This document shows, piece after piece, positions 44,283-59,275 of a DNA stretch of 64,000 bases. Within the stretch, counting starts at the first letter, position 1, and every line of letters begins with the position of its first letter. A program made the position numbers and the translations under genes. Below the pieces are notes generated by a model. The model worked only from the letters and a program-made list of their open reading frames with translations, was not told where the DNA came from and did not search any database. This DNA comes from JAACFF01 sp963701435 (GTDB taxonomy: Bacteria; Chloroflexota; Anaerolineae; Promineifilales; Promineifilaceae), in the NCBI GenBank assembly GCA_963701435.1, contig CAVPAL010000023.1, positions 682,001 to 746,000 of the forward strand. The letters run 5' to 3'.

Positions 44283-45362
44283 TTAGCCAAGCGTATTGAC
44301 GTTGTTCAAATCCTCAAAGGCCTGAATCATGCGTGCGCGGAAGAAATCTTCACCACTGCGCAACCATTTGCGTGGATCATAAAATTTCTTATTGGGCACA
44401 TCATCCCCATCAGGATTACCAATCTGGCTTTGCAAATACCCTTTGTTCTGGTTGTAATAGGCGCGCACCCCATCCCAAAAAGCCCACTGCAGGTCAGTGT
44501 CGATATTCATTTTGATCACGCCATAAGAAATTGCTTCACGAATTTCTTCCTGGCTGGAGCCGGAGCCGCCATGAAACACAAAGTTGATCGGTTTTTCGGC
44601 CGTGCCCAATTTTTCTTCGACATATTTCTGGGAATTGTTCAAGATTTTCGGCCGTAACTGCACATTTCCGGGCTTATACACGCCATGCACATTGCCAAAA
44701 GCCGCTGCAACGGTGAATTTATCGCTCACTTTCATCAACTCTTCATAAGCATAAGCGACCTCTTCCGGCTGTGTGTATAGACGTGAACTGTCTACATCGG
44801 TATTATCGACGCCATCTTCTTCACCGCCGGTGATGCCTAGCTCAATCTCCAGGGTCATTCCCATTTTGCTCATGCGCTCGAGATAGCGTTTACTAATCTC
44901 AATATTTTCGTGCAGCGGTTCCTCTGAAAGGTCGAGCATATGCGAACTATAAAGCGGTACGCCATGCACCTTGTAGAATGCTTCGCCGGCATCCAACATA
45001 CCATCCACCCAGGGCAGCAATTTTTTAGCGGCGTGATCGGTGTGCAAAATAACGCGCGCGTCGTATAGGGCGGCTACTTTGTGGACATGTTCGGCCGCAG
45101 AAACAGCGCCAATAACCGCAGCTTGTTGGTTTGCATTGCTGAGACCCTTTCCGGCAAAAAATACAGCGCCGCCGTTTGAAAGCTGTAAAATTACCGGGGC
45201 GTTGATATCCCGCGCCGCTTCAAGAACGGAATTAACGCTGTCTGTTCCAATGGTGTTTGCAGCCGGCAACGCAAATTGGTTGGCTTTGGCATAGGCAAAA
45301 AGTTCCTGAACCTTATCACCCGTGATAACGCCAGCCGGGAATTTTTCTTTTATCTCTGACAT
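44283..45362 (-). CDS. fbaA: Class II fructose-bisphosphate aldolase
   Basis: The ATG at 45362 has AAAGGAG upstream. The 359-residue enzyme has 'LPAANTIGTDSVNSVLEAA', the zinc ligand region 'VILHTDHAAKK', 'LEIELGITGGEEDG', 'AAAFGNVHGVYKPGNV' and 'FVFHGGSGSSQEEI'. It is the E. coli FbaA type (class IIA) and cleaves fructose 1,6-bisphosphate in glycolysis and gluconeogenesis. It is monocistronic with a strong terminator and is divergent from proB. Confidence 0.96.
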   Translation of the reverse strand: MSEIKEKFPAGVITGDKVQELFAYAKANQFALPAANTIGTDSVNSVLEAARDINAPVILQLSNGGAVFFAGKGLSNANQQAAVIGAVSAAEHVHKVAALYDARVILHTDHAAKKLLPWVDGMLDAGEAFYKVHGVPLYSSHMLDLSEEPLHENIEISKRYLERMSKMGMTLEIELGITGGEEDGVDNTDVDSSRLYTQPEEVAYAYEELMKVSDKFTVAAAFGNVHGVYKPGNVQLRPKILNNSQKYVEEKLGTAEKPINFVFHGGSGSSQEEIREAISYGVIKMNIDTDLQWAFWDGVRAYYNQNKGYLQSQIGNPDGDDVPNKKFYDPRKWLRSGEDFFRARMIQAFEDLNNVNTLG

Positions 45363-45552
45363 GTAAATTTCTCCTTTAGTTTGTGAGGCGTTTCCCTTCA
45401 AAATTGGGGTTTCGCAGCATCTGAATTATACTTGGAAAATGGCCGTTCTCCTACAACAGAGCGGCGCACCAAATTTAAGATTAAGGCAGAATCGTCATTT
45501 GCGCAAAGGCAATTACTCACAAAATGCGTGTGACAAATGGCACTTTTTTATT

Positions 45553-46653
45553 ATGTATCAGCGTATCGTTGTCAAGTTTGGCACAAGTGTATTAACCGGA
45601 GGCACGCCCAACCTCGATAAACCCCACATGGTTGAGCTTGTGCGGCAGTGCGCCGCTCTGCACAAGGCCGGCAAGGAAATCATCGTCTGCACCTCAGGTG
45701 CAATTGCCGTAGGGCGCGCGCGCCTTGGTTTTCCCAACCTTTCACCCACCCTGAGCAACAAACAAATGCTGGCGGCCGTGGGGCAAAGCCGCCTGATGCA
45801 AATGTGGGAACGTTATTTTGAAATTTATGGCCTGCACGTCGGCCAGCTCTTGCTAACCCGCAGTGATGTGGAACATCGCGGTCGTTTTCTAAACGCGCGC
45901 GACGCCTTGAACGCACTGTTGGATCAGCGCATTGTGCCCATCATCAATGAGAATGACGCCGTCACCACAGAAGAAATTAAAGTAGGCGACAACGACAATC
46001 TTTCAGCGCTGGTTACTATCCTGGCAGAAGCTAATTTATTACTGCTTTTGACCGACCAGCCAGGTCTCTTCACCGCCGACCCCCGCACCAATCCGAACGC
46101 CCAATTGATTCCAGAAGTCAAAACAATTGATGAAACGCTGCGCAAACTGGCGGGAGGCAGCATCACCGGATTGGGCGTTGGGGGCATGAGCACTAAGCTG
46201 CAAGCCGCTGATGCGGCTCGACGGGCGGGCGCGGATGTCATTGTCGCCTCGGGACATGCGCCCAACGTAATTACGCGCGCTGTTGCAGGTGAATCATTGG
46301 GCACGCGCTTCCCTGCCCTGGAAACCCCGCTCGTTAATCGCAAACGCTGGATTTTTGCAGGCCGAAAACCGGCGGGAACGTTGGTGGTAGATGCAGGCGC
46401 GGCAAAAGCGCTGCAGGAAAACGGCCGTTCCCTGCTGCCGGCTGGTATCATTGCCATCAAGGGTAACTTTGCGCGCGGTGATACGGTGACCATAATGGAT
46501 CAAAAACAAAAAAAACTGGCGCGCGGTATTACGCGCTACGCCAGTACGGACCTGGAAAAAATCCAGGGCTGCCACTCTGATGACATAGAAGCCCGTCTTG
46601 GTTATGCCTATGGACCGGTGGCAGTACACCGGAACGATTTGATTTTGTTATAA
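45553..46653 (+). CDS. proB: Glutamate 5-kinase with PUA domain
   Basis: The start 'MYQRIVVKFGTSVLTGG' at 45553 fits the family; upstream codons in the frame are not conserved. The 366-residue protein has the amino-acid kinase core ('VCTSGAIAVGRARLG', 'IPIINENDAV' type region as 'VPIINENDAVTTEEI', 'GDNDNLSALV', 'GVGGMSTKLQAA') and a C-terminal PUA domain ('GAAKALQENGRSLLPAGI'). It phosphorylates glutamate in the first step of proline synthesis; proA follows 215 bp downstream. Confidence 0.96.
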   Translation: MYQRIVVKFGTSVLTGGTPNLDKPHMVELVRQCAALHKAGKEIIVCTSGAIAVGRARLGFPNLSPTLSNKQMLAAVGQSRLMQMWERYFEIYGLHVGQLLLTRSDVEHRGRFLNARDALNALLDQRIVPIINENDAVTTEEIKVGDNDNLSALVTILAEANLLLLLTDQPGLFTADPRTNPNAQLIPEVKTIDETLRKLAGGSITGLGVGGMSTKLQAADAARRAGADVIVASGHAPNVITRAVAGESLGTRFPALETPLVNRKRWIFAGRKPAGTLVVDAGAAKALQENGRSLLPAGIIAIKGNFARGDTVTIMDQKQKKLARGITRYASTDLEKIQGCHSDDIEARLGYAYGPVAVHRNDLILL

Positions 46654-46710
46654 TCTCATCGATTTCGAGGGAAATAATATGCGCAGCAGCGCACCACGAT
46701 TTCTAAAAAC

Positions 46711-46757
46711 GGAGCGCAGGCATCTTGCCTGCAATGCGGACAAGGTATCCGCGCTCC
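46711..46757 (+). repeat. Palindromic repeat with two arms between proB and proA
   Basis: GGAGCGC and GCGCTCC close a structure with two inner hairpins, GCAGGCA/TGCCTGC and GCGGA.../...TCCGC, giving a three-way junction. This cloverleaf-like layout recalls dispersed REP-type repeats of Chloroflexota and other phyla. It is transcribed if proBA is an operon. Confidence 0.5.
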
Positions 46758-46812
46758 AATTTTCAGAGAAGACGACATGCGTGGTACACACCACCATGAA
46801 TGAAAACCGTAG

Positions 46813-46831
46813 CGCGATTTGTAAAATCGCG
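46813..46831 (+). repeat. Short palindrome before proA
   Basis: CGCGATTT and AAATCGCG form an 8-bp perfect stem with a GTA loop, 38 bp before the proA start. It could affect proA translation or be another mobile palindrome. Confidence 0.4.
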
Positions 46832-46868
46832 TATCGAAATGGAATTACTTTATACGAGGAGACACGGA

Positions 46869-48134
46869 ATGAGCGATCTAATTGCGATGGGAAAGGCGGC
46901 TAAAGCAGCCAGCCGCCGTCTGGCTGTTTTAACGACAGATCAAAAAAATGAATCGCTGCTGGCTATTGCGGCCGAATTAGAAGCACAGGCGGAGTTGGTA
47001 CTGACGCAAAATGCGCTCGATATTGCAGACGGCCGCGCGCGGGGCTTAAGCGACGCCTTATTGGACCGGCTGCTGCTCACGCCGGAGCGGATTGCCGCTC
47101 TGGCGGCCGATACGCGCAAGGTAATTGACCTGGCCGACCCGGTCGGCGCAGAAATTGAAAGTCGGCTGCTGCCCAACGGGATGCGCCTCAGCCGCCGCCG
47201 CATTCCGATTGGGGTCCTGGGCGTTATTTATGAAGCGCGCCCCAACGTAACGATTGATATTGCCACGTTGTGCCTGAAAACAGGCAATGTCGCGATTATG
47301 CGCGGCGGCAGCGAAACGCTGCGCAGCAACCTGGCGCTTGTGAACGTGATTCAGGCCGCGCTAGAACGGGTAGGCTTGCCGGAAACGGCCGTTCAATACA
47401 TCGACAATCCTGACCGCTCACTCGTCACCCAAATGTTGAAGCTGGACGACTATATCGACATGATTATTCCACGCGGCGGCAGCGGTCTGCACCGTTTGTG
47501 CCGCGAACAGAGTACCATTCCAGTTATTACCGGCGGCATCGGCGTCTGCCATATTTACGTAGACGAGAGCGCCGATCTGGCGCGCGCGGTTGACATCATC
47601 GAAAACGCCAAAGTGCAGCGGCCGTCTGTCTGCAACGCGCTCGACACCGTTCTGGTGCATCCCTCGGTTGCGGCCGATTTCCTGCCCAAAATGGCCAAAC
47701 GCCTGGCTAAAAGCGACGTGGAACTGCGCGCTGCGGGCACGGCTCTGGCCATTTTGCAGCGCAACGGGCACAATGCCGCAGTCGTTCCCGCCGGTCCGGA
47801 GGATTTTGATCAGGAATGGCTGGCTTTGATCCTGGGCGTGAAGGTGGTCGCCGGCGTTAAAGAAGCCATTGAACATATCCAAAATCACAGCACAGAACAC
47901 AGCGACGCAATTTTGACCAACGACTGGCGCAACGCCAACCAGTTTGTGGATGAAATCAACTCGTCAGCCGTCTTTGTGAACGCCAGCACGCGTTTTAATG
48001 ATGGTGGGCAGTTTGGTTTGGGCGCCGAGGTGGCCGTGAGTACACAAAAACTGCACGCGCGCGGCCCAATGGGGCTGGAAGAGTTAACCACCTACAAGTG
48101 GGTTTGTTTTGGGGACGGGCATATACGGCCGTAA
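46869..48134 (+). CDS. proA: Gamma-glutamyl phosphate reductase
   Basis: The ATG at 46869 has GAGGAGA upstream; an earlier in-frame start at 46800 runs through the palindrome and is not conserved. The 421-residue enzyme has 'RRRIPIGVLGVIYEARPNVT', 'MRGGSE', 'IDMIIPRGGSGLHR', the catalytic Cys in 'RPSVCNALDTVLVH', and the end 'EELTTYKWVCFG'. It makes glutamate 5-semialdehyde for proline. An extended -10 (TG-T-TATAAT at 46646-46654, over the proB stop) could give proA its own promoter. Confidence 0.96.
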   Translation: MSDLIAMGKAAKAASRRLAVLTTDQKNESLLAIAAELEAQAELVLTQNALDIADGRARGLSDALLDRLLLTPERIAALAADTRKVIDLADPVGAEIESRLLPNGMRLSRRRIPIGVLGVIYEARPNVTIDIATLCLKTGNVAIMRGGSETLRSNLALVNVIQAALERVGLPETAVQYIDNPDRSLVTQMLKLDDYIDMIIPRGGSGLHRLCREQSTIPVITGGIGVCHIYVDESADLARAVDIIENAKVQRPSVCNALDTVLVHPSVAADFLPKMAKRLAKSDVELRAAGTALAILQRNGHNAAVVPAGPEDFDQEWLALILGVKVVAGVKEAIEHIQNHSTEHSDAILTNDWRNANQFVDEINSSAVFVNASTRFNDGGQFGLGAEVAVSTQKLHARGPMGLEELTTYKWVCFGDGHIRP

Positions 48135-48152
48135 ATCCGTAAAGCTTGATAC

Positions 48153-48186
48153 GATTGACGGTTATTGCCCATAATAATCGTCAATC
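48153..48186. terminator. Shared terminator between proA and pcm
   Basis: GATTGACGGTTATT and AATAATCGTCAATC form a 13-of-14-bp stem between the convergent proA and pcm genes. It overlaps the pcm stop codon. Confidence 0.65.
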
Positions 48187-48846
48187 CCCTGACCAGCCTT
48201 CCGAACCAATCAAAGGTACAAAAGCGACCGCCCCCAGCTCTCGCCGCGAAAATTCTTGTTCCCCCTCACGCGTTACACACACCAGGTACTGCCGCCGCTC
48301 AGAACTACCAACCGGGATAATCAATCGCCCGCCAATTACAAGCTGATCTCGTAATGAAACCGGTACGCTGGGACCGCCGGCTGCAACTACAATACCATCA
48401 TAAGGCGCCTCTGCCGGCCAGCCCAGCGTTCCATCCCCTTCATGCACATGCACATGATCATACGCTAAAAGCGTCAGTCGTTCGCGGGCATATCGAACCA
48501 ATTCAGGAATGCGCTCAACCGTATAAACTTCTTGCACCATCTGGCCAAGCAGCGCCGCGGCATACCCTGAGCCGGTACCAATCTCTAGCACACGATCGGC
48601 CGGCTTTAACTCCAGAGCAGCCAGCATTAACGCCACAACATAGGGTTGAGAAATTGTTTGGCGACCTGGGATTGGCAGCGGGGTATCGTCATAGGCATAA
48701 TGCTGGTAAGCGTCCATCACAAAGATTTCACGCGGCACAGTCAGCATGGCGTCGATAACGGCCGTATCCTGTATACCCCGTCCTGCAATCTGCTCTGCCA
48801 CCATCCGTTGGCGGTCGTCCCGCCGCACATCCCACTTCTCAGCCAT
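48181..48846 (-). CDS. pcm: Protein-L-isoaspartate O-methyltransferase
   Basis: The start 'MAEKWDVRRDDRQRMVAEQI' at 48846 is chosen on family length (221 residues). Motifs are 'VPREIFVMDAYQHYAYDD', 'PLPIPGRQTISQPYVVALML', the SAM site 'VLEIGTGSGYAAALL' and 'IVVAAGGPSVP'. It methylates damaged aspartates to start protein repair. The gene stands alone between convergent proA and the nitroreductase gene. Confidence 0.94.
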   Translation of the reverse strand: MAEKWDVRRDDRQRMVAEQIAGRGIQDTAVIDAMLTVPREIFVMDAYQHYAYDDTPLPIPGRQTISQPYVVALMLAALELKPADRVLEIGTGSGYAAALLGQMVQEVYTVERIPELVRYARERLTLLAYDHVHVHEGDGTLGWPAEAPYDGIVVAAGGPSVPVSLRDQLVIGGRLIIPVGSSERRQYLVCVTREGEQEFSRRELGAVAFVPLIGSEGWSGD

Positions 48847-49034
48847 TTTTTGCCATCTTTGTTTGCCCGACTGCCTAGCGTCAAAAGCATACAAAACTTA
48901 TAATCAACGCCGCTGCCATCCCTAACATTTTAGCATAAGCGCAGCAGCTCAGGAAAAATTTGTGGTTCAACAACAGGTCAGGCGCTTTTTGAGCCTTTTT
49001 AAAAGCCGCCAAAACACCTGAAAAGAGAAATTTT

Positions 49035-49826
49035 ATGCATGTAATTGACGTTATTCACCAGCATCGTTCTATCCGGAAATACAAACCGGATCCCGTTCCC
49101 GAAGATTTACTCAGCGACATTTTATTAGCAGGCACGCGCGCCTCATCCTCCGGCAATATGCAAACATATTCCATCATCGTCACGCGCGACCTGCCTATTC
49201 GACAGCAGCTCTACAAACCTCATTTTGAACAAGATATGGTCTTAGACGCCCCTGTTCTGCTCACCTTCTGCGCCGATTTTAACCGCATGCGCAAATGGCT
49301 TAAACTCAGCGAAGCCCCCGACAATTTTGACAATTTTATGAGCTTCATGATCGGCGCAATTGATGCGGTCCTGGTTTCACAAAATGTGGCCCTGGCGGCC
49401 GAATCACACGGATTAGGCATTTGTTATATGGGCACCACCCTGGCAAGCTGTGATGAAATTGCCGCTATCTTGAATTTACCCCCGAACGTCGTACCGGTTA
49501 CGGGCTTTTCGCTCGGCTACCCGGCCGAGAACCCACCCACGCGTTACCGGCTGCCTTTGGATGGAGTTGTCCATTATGAAACCTATCAGGATTACAGCGA
49601 TGAACAAATCGCTGAAATTTACCACGAGAAGGAAGAGCAAGGCTGGCAGCGCTATATGGCCTATCCCGAAATACGCGCGCGCGTCCTGGCTGCCGGCGCT
49701 GAAAACCTGGCCCAAATTTATACCAAAGTAAAGTATTCACGCGAAACCCACCAGGATTATTCCCAGACCGTACTCAATCTTTTACAAAAGCAGGATTTCT
49801 TCAACAACGGCCTATGCGAAAATTAA
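49035..49826 (+). CDS. NfsA-type flavin nitroreductase
   Basis: GAGAAAT precedes the ATG. The 263-residue protein has the FMN-site start 'HQHRSIRKYKPDPVPEDLL' and 'TRASSSGNMQTYSIIV', the middle 'GIDAVLVSQNVALAAESHGL'-like helix and 'GLGICYMGTT', and the NfsA C-terminal extension ('YQDYSDEQIAEIYHEKEEQG'). These enzymes use NAD(P)H to reduce nitro compounds and quinones. Its last 13 bp overlap the MFS gene start, so the two are probably co-expressed. Confidence 0.92.
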   Translation: MHVIDVIHQHRSIRKYKPDPVPEDLLSDILLAGTRASSSGNMQTYSIIVTRDLPIRQQLYKPHFEQDMVLDAPVLLTFCADFNRMRKWLKLSEAPDNFDNFMSFMIGAIDAVLVSQNVALAAESHGLGICYMGTTLASCDEIAAILNLPPNVVPVTGFSLGYPAENPPTRYRLPLDGVVHYETYQDYSDEQIAEIYHEKEEQGWQRYMAYPEIRARVLAAGAENLAQIYTKVKYSRETHQDYSQTVLNLLQKQDFFNNGLCEN

Positions 49827-51079
49827 TCGAGTCTCCTCAAACCCGCATCGTGTCGGTTTTGTTCATTGCGCAGAGCTTCTTTTCAGCCAGTTCGATTGCA
49901 GCCTTCACCCTCTCAGGAATCATTGCGGCTAATTTGAGCGGCAGTGAAGCCACGGTGGGGCTGCCCAACACGCTCGGGTTAATCGGCCGCGCTGCGTTTG
50001 CCTATCCCCTGGGCTATTTGATGGATCGCGTCGGGCGGCGGCTGGCGCTCACCACCGGGTACTCTACCGCTATCTTGGGCAGCATTGTTTCAATCTGGGC
50101 GATTATTAACACAAATTTTCCCGTTTTTCTGTTGGGCGCTTTGCTGTTCGGCATGGCGCGCAGCGCGGGCGACCAAAGCCGTTATGTGGGCGCCGAAATT
50201 TATCCGCTGGAACAGCGGGCGAAAATCATTGGTATTGTTGTCTCAGCGGGTACGATTGGGGCTATTTTAGGACCGCAGTTGGTTCCAGTGAGCACAAGCT
50301 GGATGGAAAGCATCGGTCTGCCGCCAGCGACCGGCCCATTTGTGATTGCCGGTCTTTTCATTTTATACACAATACTGGCGATTGTTATCTTTCTGCGTCC
50401 CGATCCTCAGGCGCTTGGCGCCGAAGTGGCGCGTGAAGAGGCTGCCGCTAATCCATTGAGTGTTGAAAATTTGGCCGGCCCTAAACGGCCGTTACGCGCC
50501 ATCTTCTCCGCGCCCATGGTCCAACTTGCCATTCTCGCCATGATCATTAGTTACTTCGTAATGGCCTTTGTGATGGTGATCACACCGCTGCACATGGATC
50601 GCAACGCCCACAGCACCACAGCCATTTCCAATGTCATTATGGCCCATACGCTGGGTATGTTTGGCCTTTCCTGGCTGACCGGCTGGCTCATTGACCGTTT
50701 TGGCCGGATTACAATGATTCTTATCGGCGCGGGGGTTTTAATTGCATCCTGTGTGCTGGCGCCCATCTCACTGCGCGTGCCCATTTTGGGGTTGGCGCTG
50801 TTTTTGCTGGGGTTGGGCTGGAATTTTTGTTTTGTGGCCGGTTCTTCTCTGCTCTCAGATGCGCTGGCGGCGCATGAGCGCGGTCGCGGCCAGGGCGCCA
50901 GTGAGGCGCTGGTAGCGATTGGAGCCGGAGCGGCCAGCCTCAGCGTCGGGCTGGTTTTTGCACAGGGGCAATATTTGCTGGTCACACTGGTTGCGCTGGC
51001 ATTTTCCGTGAGTTTGATCGGGATTACGCTGTGGCTGGTGCATAAGGATCGCCAGGTAACGGCCGTTTTACCAGGTTAA
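49814..51079 (+). CDS. Major facilitator superfamily transporter
   Basis: The 421-residue protein has twelve predicted helices. The MFS loop 2-3 motif is present as 'GYLMDRVGRRLALTTG', and again in the second half as 'GWLIDRFGRITMILIG'. A central cytosolic loop of ~40 residues ('EVAREEAAANPLSVENL') separates the halves. It overlaps the nitroreductase gene end. Substrate unknown; proton-linked export is likely. Confidence 0.9.
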   Translation: MRKLIESPQTRIVSVLFIAQSFFSASSIAAFTLSGIIAANLSGSEATVGLPNTLGLIGRAAFAYPLGYLMDRVGRRLALTTGYSTAILGSIVSIWAIINTNFPVFLLGALLFGMARSAGDQSRYVGAEIYPLEQRAKIIGIVVSAGTIGAILGPQLVPVSTSWMESIGLPPATGPFVIAGLFILYTILAIVIFLRPDPQALGAEVAREEAAANPLSVENLAGPKRPLRAIFSAPMVQLAILAMIISYFVMAFVMVITPLHMDRNAHSTTAISNVIMAHTLGMFGLSWLTGWLIDRFGRITMILIGAGVLIASCVLAPISLRVPILGLALFLLGLGWNFCFVAGSSLLSDALAAHERGRGQGASEALVAIGAGAASLSVGLVFAQGQYLLVTLVALAFSVSLIGITLWLVHKDRQVTAVLPG

Positions 51080-51105
51080 TGTTGAATTCTGTAGATCTAA
51101 AATCT

Positions 51106-51171
51106 GACACAGATGGCGCGAATCTTTCGAATTTAGCGCCCGGTATTCCTTTTATTTGTGCCATTCGTGTC
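51106..51171. repeat. Palindromic element between the MFS and DsbA-like genes
   Basis: GACAC-AG-ATGGC and GCCAT-TC-GTGTC are inverted arms (10 of 12) separated by ~42 bp that also contain GGCGCGAATC/GAATTTAGCGCC. It lies between convergent genes and may be a mobile palindrome or a weak terminator. Confidence 0.4.
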
Positions 51172-51195
51172 GAAAATCATGATCGACTGAATCTG

Positions 51196-51867
51196 TTAAT
51201 TTAATTCCGCTTCAATCGCCTCAACCATGCCATTATAAGTCGGGAAAACCTGTTGTCCATTGATTAGAAAAGTGGGTGTGCCGCGCGCGCCCGCATTTTG
51301 CGCCGCGCGCCAATCAGCCCGTACCAGTTCCTCAAAACGGCCGTTTTCCAGGCAGCTATCAAAGGCGTCCCGATCAAGATTAACGGCCGTTGCATACGTC
51401 TTTAAATCAGCGCTGCTTAAAGCGCCTTCCGGGATTTGTTCATAAATATAATCATGAAATTCCCAAAACCGGCCCTGTTCGGCGGCGCACTGCCCCGCTT
51501 CGGCCGCCTGGGGTGATTGCGGTGTAATAACCGGAAAATGGCGAAACTCAAAGCTGATCTGCTCGCCGTAAGCGGCCAGAAGCTGCGCTTTGATGCCGGC
51601 ATTGTGCCAGCCGCGGCAGGCGTGGCAGCCAAAATCACCAAATTCGACAATTTTCACCGGCGCGTCCGCCGCCCCAATCCGGTTTGGCAGAACCAGAGCG
51701 GTCGCATCATCAGCCGGTATGCGGCCCGCATTGCGCCAGATCACAAACGCAGCCGCACCAATGAGTATTATCGCCACAATGCCGATAATGCGTATGCGGC
51801 GCATGCGCGTTGATTTAGCCTGCGCTTCCAGGCGTTGTTGTTTTGCGACCCTTGATTTCTTTGCCAT
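51196..51867 (-). CDS. Membrane-anchored DsbA-like thiol oxidoreductase
   Basis: The ATG at 51867 gives a basic N-terminus ('MAKKSRVAKQQRLEAQAKS') then one membrane helix ('IIGIVAIILIGAAAFVIW'). The extracellular thioredoxin-like domain has the active site 'GDFGCHACRGW' (CxxC) and the cis-Pro loop 'GARGTPTFLINGQ'. The ~223-residue protein belongs to the DsbA/BdbD-like (Thioredoxin_4) group and should make or isomerise disulfides in exported proteins. A partner VKOR or DsbB is not in the window. Confidence 0.9.
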   Translation of the reverse strand: MAKKSRVAKQQRLEAQAKSTRMRRIRIIGIVAIILIGAAAFVIWRNAGRIPADDATALVLPNRIGAADAPVKIVEFGDFGCHACRGWHNAGIKAQLLAAYGEQISFEFRHFPVITPQSPQAAEAGQCAAEQGRFWEFHDYIYEQIPEGALSSADLKTYATAVNLDRDAFDSCLENGRFEELVRADWRAAQNAGARGTPTFLINGQQVFPTYNGMVEAIEAELN

Positions 51868-51989
51868 ACCGTCCCTATGTTTTCCTCGATTCAGAATTTT
51901 CAAATTTTAGGGTGCATTGTAACACGGCCGTTTCCTGCCCACTGTAAGGAATCGTCCACAAAAAAAATTGTAGGCGCGCACCCGGCAAG

Positions 51990-52023
51990 AAAAAAGGACA
52001 CAAGCCATAAACTGTGTCCTTTT
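51990..52023 (-). terminator. Intrinsic terminator of the tRNA-Ser gene
   Basis: AAAAGGACACA and TGTGTCCTTTT form an 11-bp perfect stem followed by more T on the minus strand, a few bases after the tRNA 3' end. Confidence 0.9.
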
Positions 52024-52026
52024 GAG

Positions 52027-52114
52027 CGGAGAGGGTGGGATTCGAACCCACGGTGACCGATAAGGCCACAACGCTTTTCGAGAGCGCCCCGATCAACCAC
52101 TCCGGCACCTCTCC
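52027..52114 (-). tRNA. tRNA-Ser (anticodon CGA)
   Basis: The 88-base gene has acceptor arms GGAGAGG/CCTCTCC with discriminator G, a 5-bp anticodon stem with loop CTCGAAA (anticodon CGA, reading UCG), a long variable arm, and the T-loop GGTTCGAATCC. The CCA end is not encoded. The long variable arm and G discriminator mark a serine tRNA. Confidence 0.95.
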
Positions 52115-52161
52115 AAGATATTCAATGCGGTCGGGCGCGGTCATGAAACCGGCGCCGAACC

Positions 52162-52657
52162 CTAATCGTTGTTAAATTTTTCACGTTTTTCACGCAGGTC
52201 ACGGAAAAATTGCTGCAATAATTCGCCCGCTTCAGCGGCCAAAACCCCGCTGCTCACTTCAACACGATGGTTAAAAGCGGGTTCGGCCAGGACATCCACA
52301 ATCGTGCCGTCCGCCCCAAAGCGGGTATCCTGCGCGCCATAGACCAGTCGTTGTAAACGTCCTTGAATCATCGCGCCCGCACACATCGGGCACGGTTCAA
52401 GCGTACAGTATAGCGTAACTCCAATCAGCCGCCAATTTTTTAAGGATCACGGCGGCCTGCCGCATAGCGATCATCTCAGCATGGGCGGTCGGGTCCTGAT
52501 CGCTCTCCTTGCGATTATAACCGGCGCCGATGATTCGTCCTTCAAAAACGGCCACCGCGCCAACCGGAACCTCTTCCAATTTAAGCGCTTCCGCCGCCTG
52601 AAGCAGCGCCTGCCGCATCCAGTAGGCGTCAAAATCAGGGTTGATTAATTCATCCAC
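52162..52657 (-). CDS. tadA: tRNA-specific adenosine deaminase, interrupted by one extra base
   Basis: The N-terminal part starts at 52657 and has 'WMRQALLQAAEALKLEEVPV', 'GAGYNRKESDQDPTAHAEMI' (zinc His and catalytic Glu) and then runs to a premature stop at ~52397. The rest, 'LIGVTLYCTLEPCPMCAGAM' (zinc Cys pair) to the end, is in the next frame. Skipping one base near 52430 (TTG-G-CGG) joins them into a normal ~165-residue TadA. The enzyme makes inosine at the wobble position of tRNA-Arg(ACG) and is normally essential, so a sequence error is the likely cause. It lies just upstream of tRNA-Ser on the same strand. Confidence 0.92.
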
Positions 52658-52757
52658 AAGGCAAAATTATATGGGTCTCACTTGAGCAGGTCAATTCAGG
52701 TTATAATGCAACAAATCCAGATATGGAACAAAACCGGAAATTAATGCGTATTTGGTG

Positions 52758-52864
52758 AAAACGGGAAAGTAATTTGAATTCGAAAATCAATGATTTTCCC
52801 GTTTTCCCTGAGTAAACCACAAAGAATTGGCGAGATTCTACTCAAAATACTTTTTGTGGTTTAC
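52758..52864. repeat. Two inverted repeats in the gap before the alpha-2-macroglobulin gene
   Basis: The 409-bp gap holds no gene. AAAACGGGAAA (52758-52768) pairs with TTTCCCGTTTT (52795-52805), with GAAAATC/GATTTTC inside it; GTAAACCACAAAG (52812-52824) pairs with TTTTGTGGTTTAC up to 52864. Both are AT-rich stem-loops that could be transcribed leaders or palindromic repeats. A TATAAT at 52702 is the only promoter-like word seen. Confidence 0.5.
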
Positions 52865-53066
52865 CTAACTGCGTTCAGATAAAATCGGTATTTGATATGG
52901 TTTTTCACACCATTCATGCTTGTAATTTATAGGGCATTTAGGTTATGATGATCATAATCCTCACCCGGCCCGTTAAATATCGCCCCTTTGACCTTCATTG
53001 GCAAAAACAACAGGCTAAATTAGGGGGAATCTAATTCAAATTTTTGGTGTTTGTAGGAGATTAAAC

Positions 53067-59191
<6,125 letters not shown>

Positions 59192-59210
59192 TACATTTCG
59201 GTAGGGGCTA

Positions 59211-59261
59211 CGCAATCGGGTAAAAACTGCGCCATGCAGAACGGCCTCATCCCCGATTGCG
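59211..59261. terminator. Inverted repeat between convergent genes
   Basis: CGCAATCGGG (59211-59220) and CCCGATTGCG (59252-59261) form a 10-bp stem with a ~31-base loop between the alpha-2-macroglobulin gene and the MerR gene. It may end transcription from both sides. Confidence 0.45.
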
Positions 59262-59275
59262 TCGCCCGCGCAATT

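Noticed and set aside
46679..46903. Possible 74-residue gene between proB and proA
   Set aside because: It runs through the palindromic repeats and into proA, lacks a ribosome-binding site and has no protein-like pattern.
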